A stretch of DNA of 64,000 bases from contig NZ_KK366037.1 of the NCBI RefSeq assembly GCF_000686905.1, positions 34,194 through 98,193 of the forward strand. The letters run 5' to 3'. A program made the translations under genes and the position numbers. Shown here piece by piece: positions 53,251-62,457 of this stretch; position 1 is the stretch's first letter, and every line of letters starts with the position of its first letter. Below the pieces are notes generated by a model, which saw only the letters and a program-made list of their open reading frames with translations, was not told the origin of the DNA and searched no databases. Origin of the DNA: Marinospirillum insulare DSM 21763 (lineage in GTDB: Bacteria; Pseudomonadota; Gammaproteobacteria; Pseudomonadales; Halomonadaceae).

Positions 53251-55014
53251 ACTTTCCTCGGCACGTATTAAAGTTTGCATTGCTTGATGCTGCGTTAAAA
53301 AAACCTCGCCAGATAAAGCTTCAATAAATTCCACTAGCTTGAGTTTATCTAAGACAGGCCCTTTAATTTCTGATAAGTGCAAATAAATGCCCTGCTCATT
53401 TAATAGGTCATTCAACTGCACGAGCATTTGCACACCGCTAGCATCTATATGGTTAATACCCGAGCCCATAAGCACGACATGACGCAGCTCACTGTGCAGA
53501 GTTACCTCTTTAAGTATTTGCTGCTCTACTTCTTGTGCGTTCGCAAACATAAGGCTTTCATCTATACGCAGTGAAAGTATTGCTGGGTGAATTTCAACCT
53601 CATAACGCTGCACATTACGATAATGCTCTGTACCTGGCACCAAGCCAACCACCGCCATGTGGGGACGGCTATTTTTAGCTAACCAGGCTGCTAAAGAAAC
53701 TAGCACCCCCAACAACAAGCCTAGTTCTAACCCCAAAAAGAGCACTCCTAGAAGAGTCACTAGCCAAGACCAGGCATCTTCTCGGCTATAGCGCCAAAGG
53801 TAAGGTAGCTGTCGCCATTCAATAAGCGATAAAACCGCAACGATAATAACGGCGGACAACATAGCTTGAGGCAGGTAGTGCAACCAGCCAGTGAAAAAGA
53901 GCAGGATAAGCCCCATAGCTAGGCCTGTAAGTAAGCTTGCCATGGGGGTAACAGCGCCAGCATCGTTATTTAATACAGTGCGTGAAAGCCCACCAGTCAC
54001 AGGTAGGCTAGCGCTTAAACCTGCCACTAGGTTAGCAGCACCCAAGCCTAATAACTCTCGATTACTATTCACTTGCTGACGACGTTTGGCTGCAAAAGTT
54101 CTAGCAATAGCCACTGACTCGGCAAAACCTATTAGGCTAATCATCATTGCCATAGGTAAGAGCGCTAACAGGCTGGTGAGCTGGATTGCTTGCCATTCTA
54201 TCTTGGGTAAACCTAGGGGTAGCTTGCCTACAATTTTAATTCCTTGCTGATCTAGCCCAGTAAACATAACCCCTAAGGTGGCAACAACCAACAAAACTAA
54301 AGGTGCCATGCGTGCTAATAAAGCAGCATTAGAAGTTTTGACATGGAGTTTAACCAACAAACTAGCTAGAGAATGGCGTGCCCAATACAGGAAAATTAAA
54401 AAAACCACACCTAACCCGAGCGTTTTTAGGTGAAGCTGGTTTAAGCCATGATACAAGCTCACTAACTGATCTGGCAGGTTAGCACCCGTAACTGGAATAC
54501 CCGTTACACCTTTTAACTGGCCCAATAAAATCATTATGGCAGCACCGCTCACAAAAGCGGACATCACTGGGTGGCTTAAAAAGTTAGCTAAAAAACCCAT
54601 GCGTAGCACGCTCATAAATAGCAAACAAACACCCGACATAAGTGCCAATAAAATAGCCAGTAAAAGGTACTCGCTTGAACCTGGCAATGCTAAGGGGCTT
54701 AAAGCACTAAAGGTTAATAAAGAAGTAATAGCAACAGGGCCAACGGCAAGTACACCGCTCGTACCAAAGAAAGCATAAACTATGGCGGGTAAAATACTGG
54801 CGTATAAGCCTGTTTGTAAGGGTAAGCCAGCCAGCAAAGCATAGGCTAAGCTTTGCGGAATCAACAGTAGGCTAACAATTAAGGCAGCTGTTGCATCTTG
54901 CCTAAACAGGCTAGCATTATAGGTGCCACTTTTTAGTAGCCCCCACAAGCCTTGCCGCATAGCTCTACCTTGCAGCTCAGTATTTTCAGGAGCGGTACTC
55001 GTGGGTAATTTCAT
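53233..55014 (-). CDS. SulP-family anion transporter with STAS domain
   Basis: This 593-residue protein has the N-terminal SulP core of about 12-14 segments (LLIPQSLAYALLAGLPLQTGLYASILP, GFAESVAIARTFAAKRRQQV), followed by a C-terminal STAS domain (about 465-585, ILSLRIDESLMFANAQEVE, GINHIDASGVQMLVQLN). The first motif is the substrate-site signature. SulP carriers transport sulfate, bicarbonate or other anions. Its place behind persulfide-oxidising genes (22 bases after the DUF442 gene) makes sulfite or sulfate a reasonable inferred substrate. Confidence 0.9.
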   Translation of the reverse strand: MKLPTSTAPENTELQGRAMRQGLWGLLKSGTYNASLFRQDATAALIVSLLLIPQSLAYALLAGLPLQTGLYASILPAIVYAFFGTSGVLAVGPVAITSLLTFSALSPLALPGSSEYLLLAILLALMSGVCLLFMSVLRMGFLANFLSHPVMSAFVSGAAIMILLGQLKGVTGIPVTGANLPDQLVSLYHGLNQLHLKTLGLGVVFLIFLYWARHSLASLLVKLHVKTSNAALLARMAPLVLLVVATLGVMFTGLDQQGIKIVGKLPLGLPKIEWQAIQLTSLLALLPMAMMISLIGFAESVAIARTFAAKRRQQVNSNRELLGLGAANLVAGLSASLPVTGGLSRTVLNNDAGAVTPMASLLTGLAMGLILLFFTGWLHYLPQAMLSAVIIVAVLSLIEWRQLPYLWRYSREDAWSWLVTLLGVLFLGLELGLLLGVLVSLAAWLAKNSRPHMAVVGLVPGTEHYRNVQRYEVEIHPAILSLRIDESLMFANAQEVEQQILKEVTLHSELRHVVLMGSGINHIDASGVQMLVQLNDLLNEQGIYLHLSEIKGPVLDKLKLVEFIEALSGEVFLTQHQAMQTLIRAEESKKSLN

Positions 55015-55035
55015 TCTCAGTTTTTAAGCCTAGTG

Positions 55036-55461
55036 TTAGTCGGTAAGGCGTTTAAAAAAATCAGGCATATCAAAGCCTGCTTGCTTCATTGTATTAACGA
55101 TTGCTTCACCTGTTTTGTGCTGTTTTTGGCTAAGCGCCCACAAGCAGCCACAACGCGCCCCTGTTCTACAAAAAGCAACCACTGGCTTGGCTGCTGCTGC
55201 ATAGAGCTGACCAAACTCCACACCTTCCTCATCAGTTACCTGACCAGAGATAACTGGCTGAAAAATCCACTGCATATTAAGTGCTTCAGCCTGTTTTTGT
55301 AACTCAGCAGTAGCTGGCTGACCTAGTTCTTCAGCATCAGGACGATTGAATATTAGTGTTTTTATACCCGCTTCTGCTAATGCTTTTATTTGCTCGGCAT
55401 TCAACTGTCCGCAAGTAATAAGGTCGTCTTCTAGTTGACGTTTGTAGGGGAGATCAATCAT
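55036..55461 (-). CDS. DUF442 (TIGR01244) sulfur-metabolism protein
   Basis: This 141-residue protein has the DUF442 fold: ITCGQLNAEQIKALAEAGIKTLIFNRPDAE, then a CRTGAR loop (C98-R103), a CX4R active site as in rhodanese/phosphatase-like enzymes. In other bacteria this domain is fused to the MBL domain of 'Blh'-type proteins; here it is a separate gene nine bases after the MBL gene. It probably handles persulfide sulfur in the same step. Confidence 0.85.
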   Translation of the reverse strand: MIDLPYKRQLEDDLITCGQLNAEQIKALAEAGIKTLIFNRPDAEELGQPATAELQKQAEALNMQWIFQPVISGQVTDEEGVEFGQLYAAAAKPVVAFCRTGARCGCLWALSQKQHKTGEAIVNTMKQAGFDMPDFFKRLTD

Positions 55462-55470
55462 TCAATTACC

Positions 55471-56340
55471 TTAATTAAATAGGTTTAAAGGAAGCTTCAA
55501 ATAGCTTACACCATTATCATCGGCTGGCGGAAACTGTCCTGCACGCATATTCACCTGTACAGAAGGTAGAATTAGTCGTGGCATTTTTAAGGTGGCATCT
55601 CGTTTAGTGCGGAGTGCAACAAAGTCGGCTTCACTTTTGCCTGCACCTACATGCACATTTTTGTGTTGCTGCTCTGCTACGGTGGTTTCATTTAAGTATT
55701 CATCTCGCCCAGGGGCTAGGTAGTCGTGGCACATAAAAAGCCGGGTTTCTGGCGGCAAAGCGAATATTTTTTGAATGGATTGGTAAAGAAGAGCAGCATC
55801 GCCCCCAGGAAAATCACAACGGGCTGTGCCGTAATCTGGCATAAACAAAGTATCGCCAACAAAAGCGGTATCGGCTATTAAGTAGGTTAGGCAAGCTGGC
55901 GTGTGGCCAGGTGTATGTAGCACTTCAATTTTTAATTCACCTAGCTGAAAGCTATCGCCTTCATCAAATAATCGATCAAACTGACTACCATCTGTAGCGA
56001 AGCTTGAATCAGCATTAAAGACTTCACTAAACACTTCCTGTACCTGGACTATTTTTGATCCTATGCCTATTTTTCCACCAAGTTGAGTCTTTAGGTAGGG
56101 CGCAGCAGATAAATGATCGGCATGCACGTGGGTTTCTAAAATCCATTCCAGTTTTAAATTTTTTTCGTTGATAGCTGCAATTAATAGGTCAGCACTTTTA
56201 GTCGAGGTGCTGCCCGAGGCTGGGTCAAAGTCTAGAACTGAATCAATAATTGCGCAGTGTCTAGTGTGTGGATCATAAACTAAGTAGCTGTAAGTAAAAG
56301 TTTCTGGCTCAAAGAAAGCCTTTATTTGAGGCTTCAACAT
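55471..56340 (-). CDS. MBL-fold hydrolase, persulfide-dioxygenase-like
   Basis: This 289-residue protein has the metallo-beta-lactamase metal motif H71-V-H73-A-D75-H76, then H144 in HTPGHTPACL, D in FVGDTLFMPDYG and H in CHDYLAPG. The sequence resembles ETHE1/Blh persulfide dioxygenases, which oxidise glutathione persulfide to sulfite using one iron. The order with SQR and DUF442 supports this role. The ATG is 16 bases after the T-run of an intrinsic terminator (56357-56383). Confidence 0.85.
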   Translation of the reverse strand: MLKPQIKAFFEPETFTYSYLVYDPHTRHCAIIDSVLDFDPASGSTSTKSADLLIAAINEKNLKLEWILETHVHADHLSAAPYLKTQLGGKIGIGSKIVQVQEVFSEVFNADSSFATDGSQFDRLFDEGDSFQLGELKIEVLHTPGHTPACLTYLIADTAFVGDTLFMPDYGTARCDFPGGDAALLYQSIQKIFALPPETRLFMCHDYLAPGRDEYLNETTVAEQQHKNVHVGAGKSEADFVALRTKRDATLKMPRLILPSVQVNMRAGQFPPADDNGVSYLKLPLNLFN

Positions 56341-56356
56341 AAGGGATTCCTTGTAT

Positions 56357-56383
56357 AAAAAAAGCCCTGTACTAGACAGGGCT
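56357..56383 (-). terminator. Intrinsic terminator inside the sulfide cluster
   Basis: agccctgt and acagggct form an 8-bp stem with a five-base loop; on the minus strand seven T follow. It separates the SQR pair from the MBL-DUF442-SulP genes and lies 16 bases from the MBL start, so there is no room for a promoter between them. Confidence 0.85.
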
Positions 56384-56402
56384 CAAGTAAGCTCAAATTT
56401 AA

Positions 56403-56738
56403 TTAAGCTTTTCTGTTACGAAGATAACAGATAGGGTGGAAAACGAACCAAGCATAAATACCTAAACCAATGGATGCACCAATTAGGTTCATCCAATCAA
56501 CCCAAGTATTCACATAAGCGATACTTGATTGTGTTTGCATAGGCACTAAAAACAAAGCCAAAACAAATACTAGGGGTGGAAGGTATTTAGAACCCATTCC
56601 GCCTTGGCTTCCAAAGCTATAGCCTTTCATACGAGCGATAACTTGTGGAGCAAGAAAAATAATGACCATTAATGCTATTAGCCATAACCAAGGCAAAGCG
56701 GAATACCAAACAACGGTTAATGTTCCGAAAAATGTCAT
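56403..56738 (-). CDS. Small membrane protein of the sulfide cluster (DUF5368-like)
   Basis: This 111-residue protein has three hydrophobic segments (about 10-33, 50-68, 82-104) and a polar loop, IARMKGYSFGSQGGMGSKYLPP. I think it resembles DUF5368 small proteins found next to sulfide-related flavoproteins, but recognition is weak. It starts 12 bases after the SQR gene and could anchor or couple the reductase to the membrane. Confidence 0.65.
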   Translation of the reverse strand: MTFFGTLTVVWYSALPWLWLIALMVIIFLAPQVIARMKGYSFGSQGGMGSKYLPPLVFVLALFLVPMQTQSSIAYVNTWVDWMNLIGASIGLGIYAWFVFHPICYLRNRKA

Positions 56739-56750
56739 GTAACTTTCTCC

Positions 56751-58082
56751 TTAAATTTTGCCTTCAAGCATGGCGTAGTAAGCAGGACGCAGCATACGTT
56801 CTTTCATTACCCATACGGTCCAAGATTCTTTCTTAGGATCGATAAAGGAGAAAGAAGGCAGTAGCTTACTGTCCCATCCAAACTCAACCAGCATTGCTTT
56901 ACCTATGCCTGTAATTAGAGGGCAGGAGGTATAACCGTTGTGTTTAGCTGTTAACGGCTTGCCTTGTAAGCTAGCTAGAAAGTTCTCTTCTAAAACCTTG
57001 GCATGCATTTTTACACTAGCTGCAGTTTTGTTGCTAGGCATACCCATTACATCGCCTATACCCCAAACGTTAGGGTAATCTGGGTTTTGTAATGTTTCGC
57101 GATCAACTTTCATCCAGCCAGTAAAGCTTTCGCCAGGCTGAAACGCTAGAGGGCTATTTTCTAAAGCTGCACCAGCCGTCATAGGTGGTACTACGTGAAG
57201 GAAGTCATAATCTTTAACTTGGTCTTCACCGCCTTTAACGCTGTAAGTTGCTTTTTTAGCATCGGCATCAACAGCTTTTAACGTCCAGAAATCATTGCGG
57301 GTAACACCCTGGTCTGAGAAACGCTGCTTTACAAAGTCATTATAGAAGGGAACACCAAACAGCTTGCCAGAAGGTGTCATAAACTCAACATTAAAGTCGT
57401 CACGACGACCCGTATCTTCTAAGCGGTGCAAGGTGGTAAAGGTCATTTTTAATGGTGCGCCAGCACATTTAAGCGCTGTGGGTGGCAAGTTAAACAAGCC
57501 TGTACCACTGCCTTTGCTAATCCAGCGCTTAATTTCAGTATTAGTTGCTGCTGCTGCATCTAGGCTAGCGTAAACACTACCTATACCCTTGCCCTGCCCA
57601 ATTAACCCAACGTCCATACCTTCAATTAGGTCGTAACGTAGTTGTAAACCAGAAGCAATAATAAGCTGGTCATAAGCAACACTTTGACCTGTTTCAAGAA
57701 TAACCTGGTTATTGTCTGGGTCGTATTCAGCAACCATGCCTTTTACCCAGTTCACACTTTTGGGTAGCCAATCTGAAACTTGAGTTTCGGTTTTTGCTTG
57801 ATTCCAAACACCTGAAGCCACTAGCGTCCAACCTGGCTGGTAGTAGTGTTTTTCACGGGTATCAATAATGGTAATTTTTGCACCCTGTAGGCTGTTGGTT
57901 AGGCGGTTTGCAATAGAGATACCACCAGCCCCTGCACCTACAATAACAATATGAGCTTTTGTATTAACAGCTTTAACGCTACCTGCTGTTAGTGCTAAAG
58001 GGCCAACCACCCCTGCACCTACACTAAATTTTAGAAGATCGCGTCGACTAACGCTTTCAAAAGGAAGGTATTTTTTGGGCAT
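56751..58082 (-). CDS. sqr: Sulfide:quinone oxidoreductase-like flavoprotein with Tat signal
   Basis: In this 443-residue protein, residues 11-38 look like a twin-arginine signal (SRRDLLKFSVGAG...LTAGSVKA). The FAD Rossmann motif is HIVIVGAGAGGISIANRL. Two redox cysteines fit the SQR pair: C206 in TALKCAGAPLK and C387 in GYTSCPLITG. The nearby LVEFGW and PDYPNVWGIGDVM stretches match type-II-like SQR. It oxidises sulfide and delivers electrons to quinone, leaving a persulfide that the following enzymes process. The signal suggests periplasmic export. Confidence 0.87.
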   Translation of the reverse strand: MPKKYLPFESVSRRDLLKFSVGAGVVGPLALTAGSVKAVNTKAHIVIVGAGAGGISIANRLTNSLQGAKITIIDTREKHYYQPGWTLVASGVWNQAKTETQVSDWLPKSVNWVKGMVAEYDPDNNQVILETGQSVAYDQLIIASGLQLRYDLIEGMDVGLIGQGKGIGSVYASLDAAAATNTEIKRWISKGSGTGLFNLPPTALKCAGAPLKMTFTTLHRLEDTGRRDDFNVEFMTPSGKLFGVPFYNDFVKQRFSDQGVTRNDFWTLKAVDADAKKATYSVKGGEDQVKDYDFLHVVPPMTAGAALENSPLAFQPGESFTGWMKVDRETLQNPDYPNVWGIGDVMGMPSNKTAASVKMHAKVLEENFLASLQGKPLTAKHNGYTSCPLITGIGKAMLVEFGWDSKLLPSFSFIDPKKESWTVWVMKERMLRPAYYAMLEGKI

Positions 58083-58207
58083 GAAATGTGCTCCTGCTTT
58101 TTAAATTTTATATTATCAGCTAGGCTTAATTTAGCTTTATCTTAAGCGGTTCGTCCTTACAACCTTGGTATATATTAGCTGCTTTTGATACAACAGCAAT
58201 AAAAAAA

Positions 58208-59002
58208 TTATTTTTTTATTAATCGATCGATAACCCTTTGTGCAGCAATAAACCCAAAAGTACCAGTAACAAAAGTGACTGATCCAAAGCCACTTGCACA
58301 ATCCAGCTTTAATGCTTCACCTAGGTCGGGCTTTTTACAAGCAACACTTCCATCTGCTTGTGGATAAACTAACTGCTCAGTTGAATAAACACATTCAACA
58401 TTAAAACGCTTTTTTGTATCTCGAGTAAAGCCATAATCTCGACGCAAAAGATTACGCACTTTTGCTAACAAAGGGTCTTGCGTAGTACGCACTAGGTCGT
58501 CGGTTTTTATTAAACGCGGATCAACTTGACCACCAGCACCACCAACAACGACCAGCCTAACCTTATTGCGACGACACCAATTTATAATGCCTGCCTTTAC
58601 AGGAACAGTGTCCGTAGCATCAATTACTGCATCAAAGCCTTGGTCTAACTCTTCTGCCAAATTGTTAAGGGTGACAAAGCGGCTAAGGGCATTAATTTTA
58701 GCTTCAGGGTTAATTTGCAATAACCTTTCTGCCATAACTTCAACCTTAGATTGACCCACTGTAGTATCTAAAGCATGAAGCTGGCGATTAATATTGCTAG
58801 TGCAAACATCATCTAAGTCATAGAGAGTCACTTCACCTACGCCTGTTCTTACTAACGCTTCTGCAGTCCAGCTGCCGACACCACCAATGCCTATTACAGC
58901 TACTTTGGAAGAGGCTAATTTTACCAAAGCCTCTTGCCCATATAAGCGAGCAATACCACCAAAACGAAACAGATAACTGTCGGATAAATGTTGACCAACC
59001 AA
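58208..59002 (-). CDS. tcdA: tRNA threonylcarbamoyladenosine dehydratase
   Basis: This 264-residue protein is of the E1-like (MoeB/ThiF) family: RFGGIARLYGQEAL, VIGIGGVGSWTAEALVRTG, LYDLDDVCTSNINRQLHAL. This is TcdA (CsdL), which cyclises t6A in tRNA at position 37 using ATP. A TTG start at 59002 with AAGGG upstream gives the full N-terminus. It is divergent from the DUF2946 gene. An A/T-only hairpin lies by its stop. Confidence 0.88.
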   Translation of the reverse strand: MVGQHLSDSYLFRFGGIARLYGQEALVKLASSKVAVIGIGGVGSWTAEALVRTGVGEVTLYDLDDVCTSNINRQLHALDTTVGQSKVEVMAERLLQINPEAKINALSRFVTLNNLAEELDQGFDAVIDATDTVPVKAGIINWCRRNKVRLVVVGGAGGQVDPRLIKTDDLVRTTQDPLLAKVRNLLRRDYGFTRDTKKRFNVECVYSTEQLVYPQADGSVACKKPDLGEALKLDCASGFGSVTFVTGTFGFIAAQRVIDRLIKK

Positions 59003-59129
59003 ATTTTTGCCCTTGAAATATAATTAACAGTTTAGGTAATCAGTATATACCCTAGCAGTTGCTTATAGAGCAAAAGATGGTAAATTAACTAACGGAAAAA
59101 TAAGGCTATTTAAAGGAAGCTGTTAAACC

Positions 59130-59501
59130 GTGAACCTTGGGCGTAATCTAAATTCTTGGTTATTGTTACTCGCCTTGGCTGTTATGGTCAATCGAGTGCT
59201 TACGCCTTTTTCAGTGCCGCCACTGGTTGTTCATGCCGATGGTTATATCGAAGTTTGCTCTTGGCAAGGTGTAACTGAACGTATTCTACTCAATGCCAAT
59301 GGCGAACAGGTTGAATCTCAACAGCCTACCTCTCACTGCCCTCAATGCGTTGCCGCTTCTGCGGTTACTCTGCCAGAATTAACCTTTGTAACTCCTGCCA
59401 TCACTCCAGCCAGACTCAACGCTTTACCCTTTAATACAACAGCCAAACAAGCAGTTTTTGTTAGTCGCCCACCGCCTTCGCGTGCACCACCTTTTGCCTG
59501 A
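59130..59501 (+). CDS. DUF2946-like exported protein of the copper locus
   Basis: This 123-residue protein reads from GTG at 59130, with AAAGGAAG. It has an N-terminal hydrophobic signal (SWLLLLALAVMVNRVLTPF) and a mature part with IEVCSWQGVTERI and a SHCPQC motif. DUF2946 proteins carry such cysteine pairs and are often encoded beside TonB-dependent copper receptors, as here (the receptor starts 252 bases downstream). Copper binding is an inference. Confidence 0.75.
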   Translation: MNLGRNLNSWLLLLALAVMVNRVLTPFSVPPLVVHADGYIEVCSWQGVTERILLNANGEQVESQQPTSHCPQCVAASAVTLPELTFVTPAITPARLNALPFNTTAKQAVFVSRPPPSRAPPFA

Positions 59502-59753
59502 GTCAGGTCTTAGTTACTACTAATCATAGCTAAATTAGCTGTATGCGCTCACATCCTGCTGTTTGGCTGTTATTGCTAAGCCCACAAGACTCGGGTTTGC
59601 TGCTAGCTTTTAGTTGCTTAGGTTAAAGCGGGAGTTCCCATTGCTCATGTCAGCCGCTAATCCCTAATTAACCTTTGTTTAGCAGCAAACCCCAAAACTG
59701 AATCCTAATAAAGATCGTAATCAATATAATTAATTCAGCTTTTAGGTAAACTT

Positions 59754-61790
59754 ATGAATACCCCTTTTTTTAAAGCCCGCCCTCTGGCGCCGGCTGTTGC
59801 TGCGCTTTTGTCTTGCAGCAGCACTTTTATTAGCACACCTGCCAAAGCCCAAGACTTACCACCACTTCTAGTCACAGGCCAGCCAACCACTAGCCTAACC
59901 ACCGAACTCAATCCTACTAGCTCCCAGCGCTTAACTGCCGATACCGGTGAATGGCTGTCACAACAAAATGGTATTTCAACCAACCGCATGGGCGGTCATG
60001 GTCTAGACCCAGTTATTCGTGGCCTAGGACAAAATCGCCTGAATATACTGCTCGATGGTGCTTATGTATTTGGTGGCTGTCCAAATCGTATGGACCCACC
60101 CACTGCCTATGCACCGTTAACCTCTTATGACCTTGTTACTATTTCTAAGGGTGTAACAACCTTGCGTCATGGTGCAGGTGGCAGTGGTGGCACGGTAGTT
60201 TTTGAACGCCTACAGCCCGATTTTTCGGCCGGCAATTCAGCCATTAGTGGACAACTAGGCGGTAGCTATGCATCCAACGGTAATGCAGCTAAAGGCTGGG
60301 GTAGTGTTTTGGCAGGTGGCGAGCAGGGCTATGTACGTGCTTTTGGTGAATATAGTGAAGCCAGAGACTACAAAGATGGTGGTGGTCGCAAAATCTGGAG
60401 TGGATATGAATCAACCCAAGGTGGCGGTGCTTTAGGCTGGACACCCAACGCTGCTAGCTGGTTTGAAATTAGCTATGAAGAAACCCGCGAAAGAGATGTT
60501 AAGTTTGCCGGTGCTGGTATGGACTCACCAACAAGCGATAACAAAACCTATGGCTTACGAGGCCGCTATGATTTATCACCGCTGCTAACCCTAACTGGCA
60601 ACCTAAACTATAGCCAAGTGGAACACCTGATGGATAATTATTCATTACGCCCTAAAGCCATGATGCAAATGGTTGTACCGACTACTTCAGACACTCTGAC
60701 AGGACGCTTAATGGCCGAGTATGAACTAGGGCCTAACCAGTTTGCCGGTGGTATTAACCTGTTAGAAAACCAGCGTTCAGCCACACAAATACGCTCACCC
60801 AAAACCAGCCCTAAATACCTAGAATTTATGTGGCCGGATGTCACCCAAAGGCAGATAGGCGCTTTTGCAGAAGTAGAACACCATTTAGGGGCTAATCGCC
60901 GTGTTTCTACGGGTATTCGTGCCGACTATTTTGAATCTAAAGCCGATTTAGCCAATAGCAAACCCGCTGACGGCATGATACCAGCTGCTATTTATAACAC
61001 TACTTATGGTATTACCGGAGACCTTGATAGAGACAAATGGCTAACCGGCGCATTTATGCGTTTTGAACAAGACTTGGGTAAATGGCAACGCGCCTTTGTT
61101 AGTGTAAGCCGCAGCCAACGCATGGGTGATGCAACAGAAATGTATATGGCAAGGGATAACTGGGTGGGCAACCCTGATTTAAAACCCGAAACCAGCCATC
61201 AGGTCGATTTAGGCTTAATGGGCAAGAGTAAAAGTATCGATTACTCCGCTGTGGTTTTTAGCAATCAAGTTACTGACTATATCTACCGTGACGTTAATTC
61301 AGGCAAGTCCACCTACCGCAATATCAAAGCAGCACTATATGGTTTAGAGCTGGAGAGCACTTTACGCTATGCCGTGAACTGGGAGACCCGTGGTCAGCTG
61401 AACTTATTGCGCGGCGATAACCGCAGTGATAGTGGCACTTTGTCACAAATAGCACCCTACTCTGGGCAGGTTTCACAGCACTGGATTAATGACCAATGGG
61501 AAGCAGCTGCTACCTTCCGCTTTGCTGACGAGTCCGATCGATTAAACTCAGATGCCAAAGAACAAGCTACAGCTGGTTATGGTTTACTAGATCTAAGCCT
61601 GGCGTGGAAGCCAATTGAAGAGTTCACAGTATCTACAGGCATTAATAATCTATTAGATAAAAATTACGCCAACTTCTTAAACCGTAATGCCGCAGGTTCT
61701 GACCCACTCAACATGGGCACCAGCGCATGGAAAGACACACTTACAGAACCTGGGCGCAGTTTTTGGGTTAGTGGTAACTACCACTTTTAA
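59754..61790 (+). CDS. TonB-dependent copper receptor, OprC-like
   Basis: In this 678-residue protein, residues 1-32 are an export signal. The plug (about 35-155) carries GHGLDPVIRGLGQNRLNILLDG and the copper-binding CxxxM element C109-PNR-M113 in GGCPNRMDPPT, the hallmark of the OprC/NosA group. The barrel runs to a C-terminal VSGNYHF. Such receptors import copper with TonB energy and support NosZ or other cuproenzymes. The 252-base leader (59502-59753) has no recognised riboswitch. Confidence 0.9.
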   Translation: MNTPFFKARPLAPAVAALLSCSSTFISTPAKAQDLPPLLVTGQPTTSLTTELNPTSSQRLTADTGEWLSQQNGISTNRMGGHGLDPVIRGLGQNRLNILLDGAYVFGGCPNRMDPPTAYAPLTSYDLVTISKGVTTLRHGAGGSGGTVVFERLQPDFSAGNSAISGQLGGSYASNGNAAKGWGSVLAGGEQGYVRAFGEYSEARDYKDGGGRKIWSGYESTQGGGALGWTPNAASWFEISYEETRERDVKFAGAGMDSPTSDNKTYGLRGRYDLSPLLTLTGNLNYSQVEHLMDNYSLRPKAMMQMVVPTTSDTLTGRLMAEYELGPNQFAGGINLLENQRSATQIRSPKTSPKYLEFMWPDVTQRQIGAFAEVEHHLGANRRVSTGIRADYFESKADLANSKPADGMIPAAIYNTTYGITGDLDRDKWLTGAFMRFEQDLGKWQRAFVSVSRSQRMGDATEMYMARDNWVGNPDLKPETSHQVDLGLMGKSKSIDYSAVVFSNQVTDYIYRDVNSGKSTYRNIKAALYGLELESTLRYAVNWETRGQLNLLRGDNRSDSGTLSQIAPYSGQVSQHWINDQWEAAATFRFADESDRLNSDAKEQATAGYGLLDLSLAWKPIEEFTVSTGINNLLDKNYANFLNRNAAGSDPLNMGTSAWKDTLTEPGRSFWVSGNYHF

Positions 61791-61818
61791 AGCTTAATAA
61801 ATGCCAATACGCATGCTT

Positions 61819-61845
61819 AAACACTGCCAATTCTTGGCAGTGTTT
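61819..61845 (+). terminator. Inverted repeat/terminator after the copper receptor
   Basis: aaacactgccaa and ttggcagtgttt are perfect 12-base arms around a ttc loop; the following tract (acatttct) is only weakly T-rich. Confidence 0.7.
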
Positions 61846-61945
61846 ACATTTCTACTCTGACAAACAACTTTAAATTTAGGCATACTTATTTAGTGGTCTT
61901 AGAAGCAACCCTTGGTCGCTTATCTTTATATATTATGAGGTAACT

Positions 61946-62446
61946 ATGTTACGTTCAGTCTTTTTACCCCTAATAACTTGCTTACTAATCAGCCCAGCTT
62001 TTGCTGACTTACCTAAGGCAGAAGGTGAGGTTTTATTAACCGTAACCGGAAAAATCACCCACACTAACCAGCAAGATACTGCTGTATTTGACCTGTCACT
62101 TTTAGAATCTTTAGAGCAACAAGAAATAATTACCCACAACCCTTGGTTTTCAGGTAGTAACCGCTACTATGGGCCATTAGGGCGCTCCTTGGTTAAAGCC
62201 GTAGGCGCAGACTTTAACAGCAACATGCGAGTGACTTCACTTAATGGATTTATAACAGAAATCCCTGTCAGTGATTTTGTAAAATATGACGTGATTCTTG
62301 CACTTAAAAAAAATGGCAAGTATCAAAGAATTCGTGATCGTGGCCCTATTTTTACTATCTACCCCTTTGACCAACACCCTAAGCTAAATACAGAAAAGCA
62401 CTATAACCGCTCTGTTTGGCAGGTTGAAAAGATTGAATTTTACTAG
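61946..62446 (+). CDS. Periplasmic molybdopterin-fold protein without cysteine
   Basis: This 166-residue protein has a signal peptide (to SPAFA|DLPKA). The fold pattern VLLTVTGKI, FDLSLLESLEQQEI and LVKAVGADF...RVTSLNGFITEIP resembles the sulfite-oxidase-like molybdopterin domain. The mature part has no cysteine, so it lacks the thiolate that binds molybdenum and is unlikely to be a redox enzyme. It starts 12 bases before the kinase gene and probably serves as its periplasmic input module. Confidence 0.65.
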   Translation: MLRSVFLPLITCLLISPAFADLPKAEGEVLLTVTGKITHTNQQDTAVFDLSLLESLEQQEIITHNPWFSGSNRYYGPLGRSLVKAVGADFNSNMRVTSLNGFITEIPVSDFVKYDVILALKKNGKYQRIRDRGPIFTIYPFDQHPKLNTEKHYNRSVWQVEKIEFY

Positions 62447-62457
62447 AAGCCTAACCA

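Noticed and set aside
58199-58220. A/T-only inverted repeat by the tcdA stop
   Set aside because: It has no GC pair, so it is a weak terminator candidate and may only reflect base composition.
59502-59753. Possible riboswitch ahead of the copper receptor
   Set aside because: The leader is long enough, but I found no cobalamin-type box or convincing long-range pairing.
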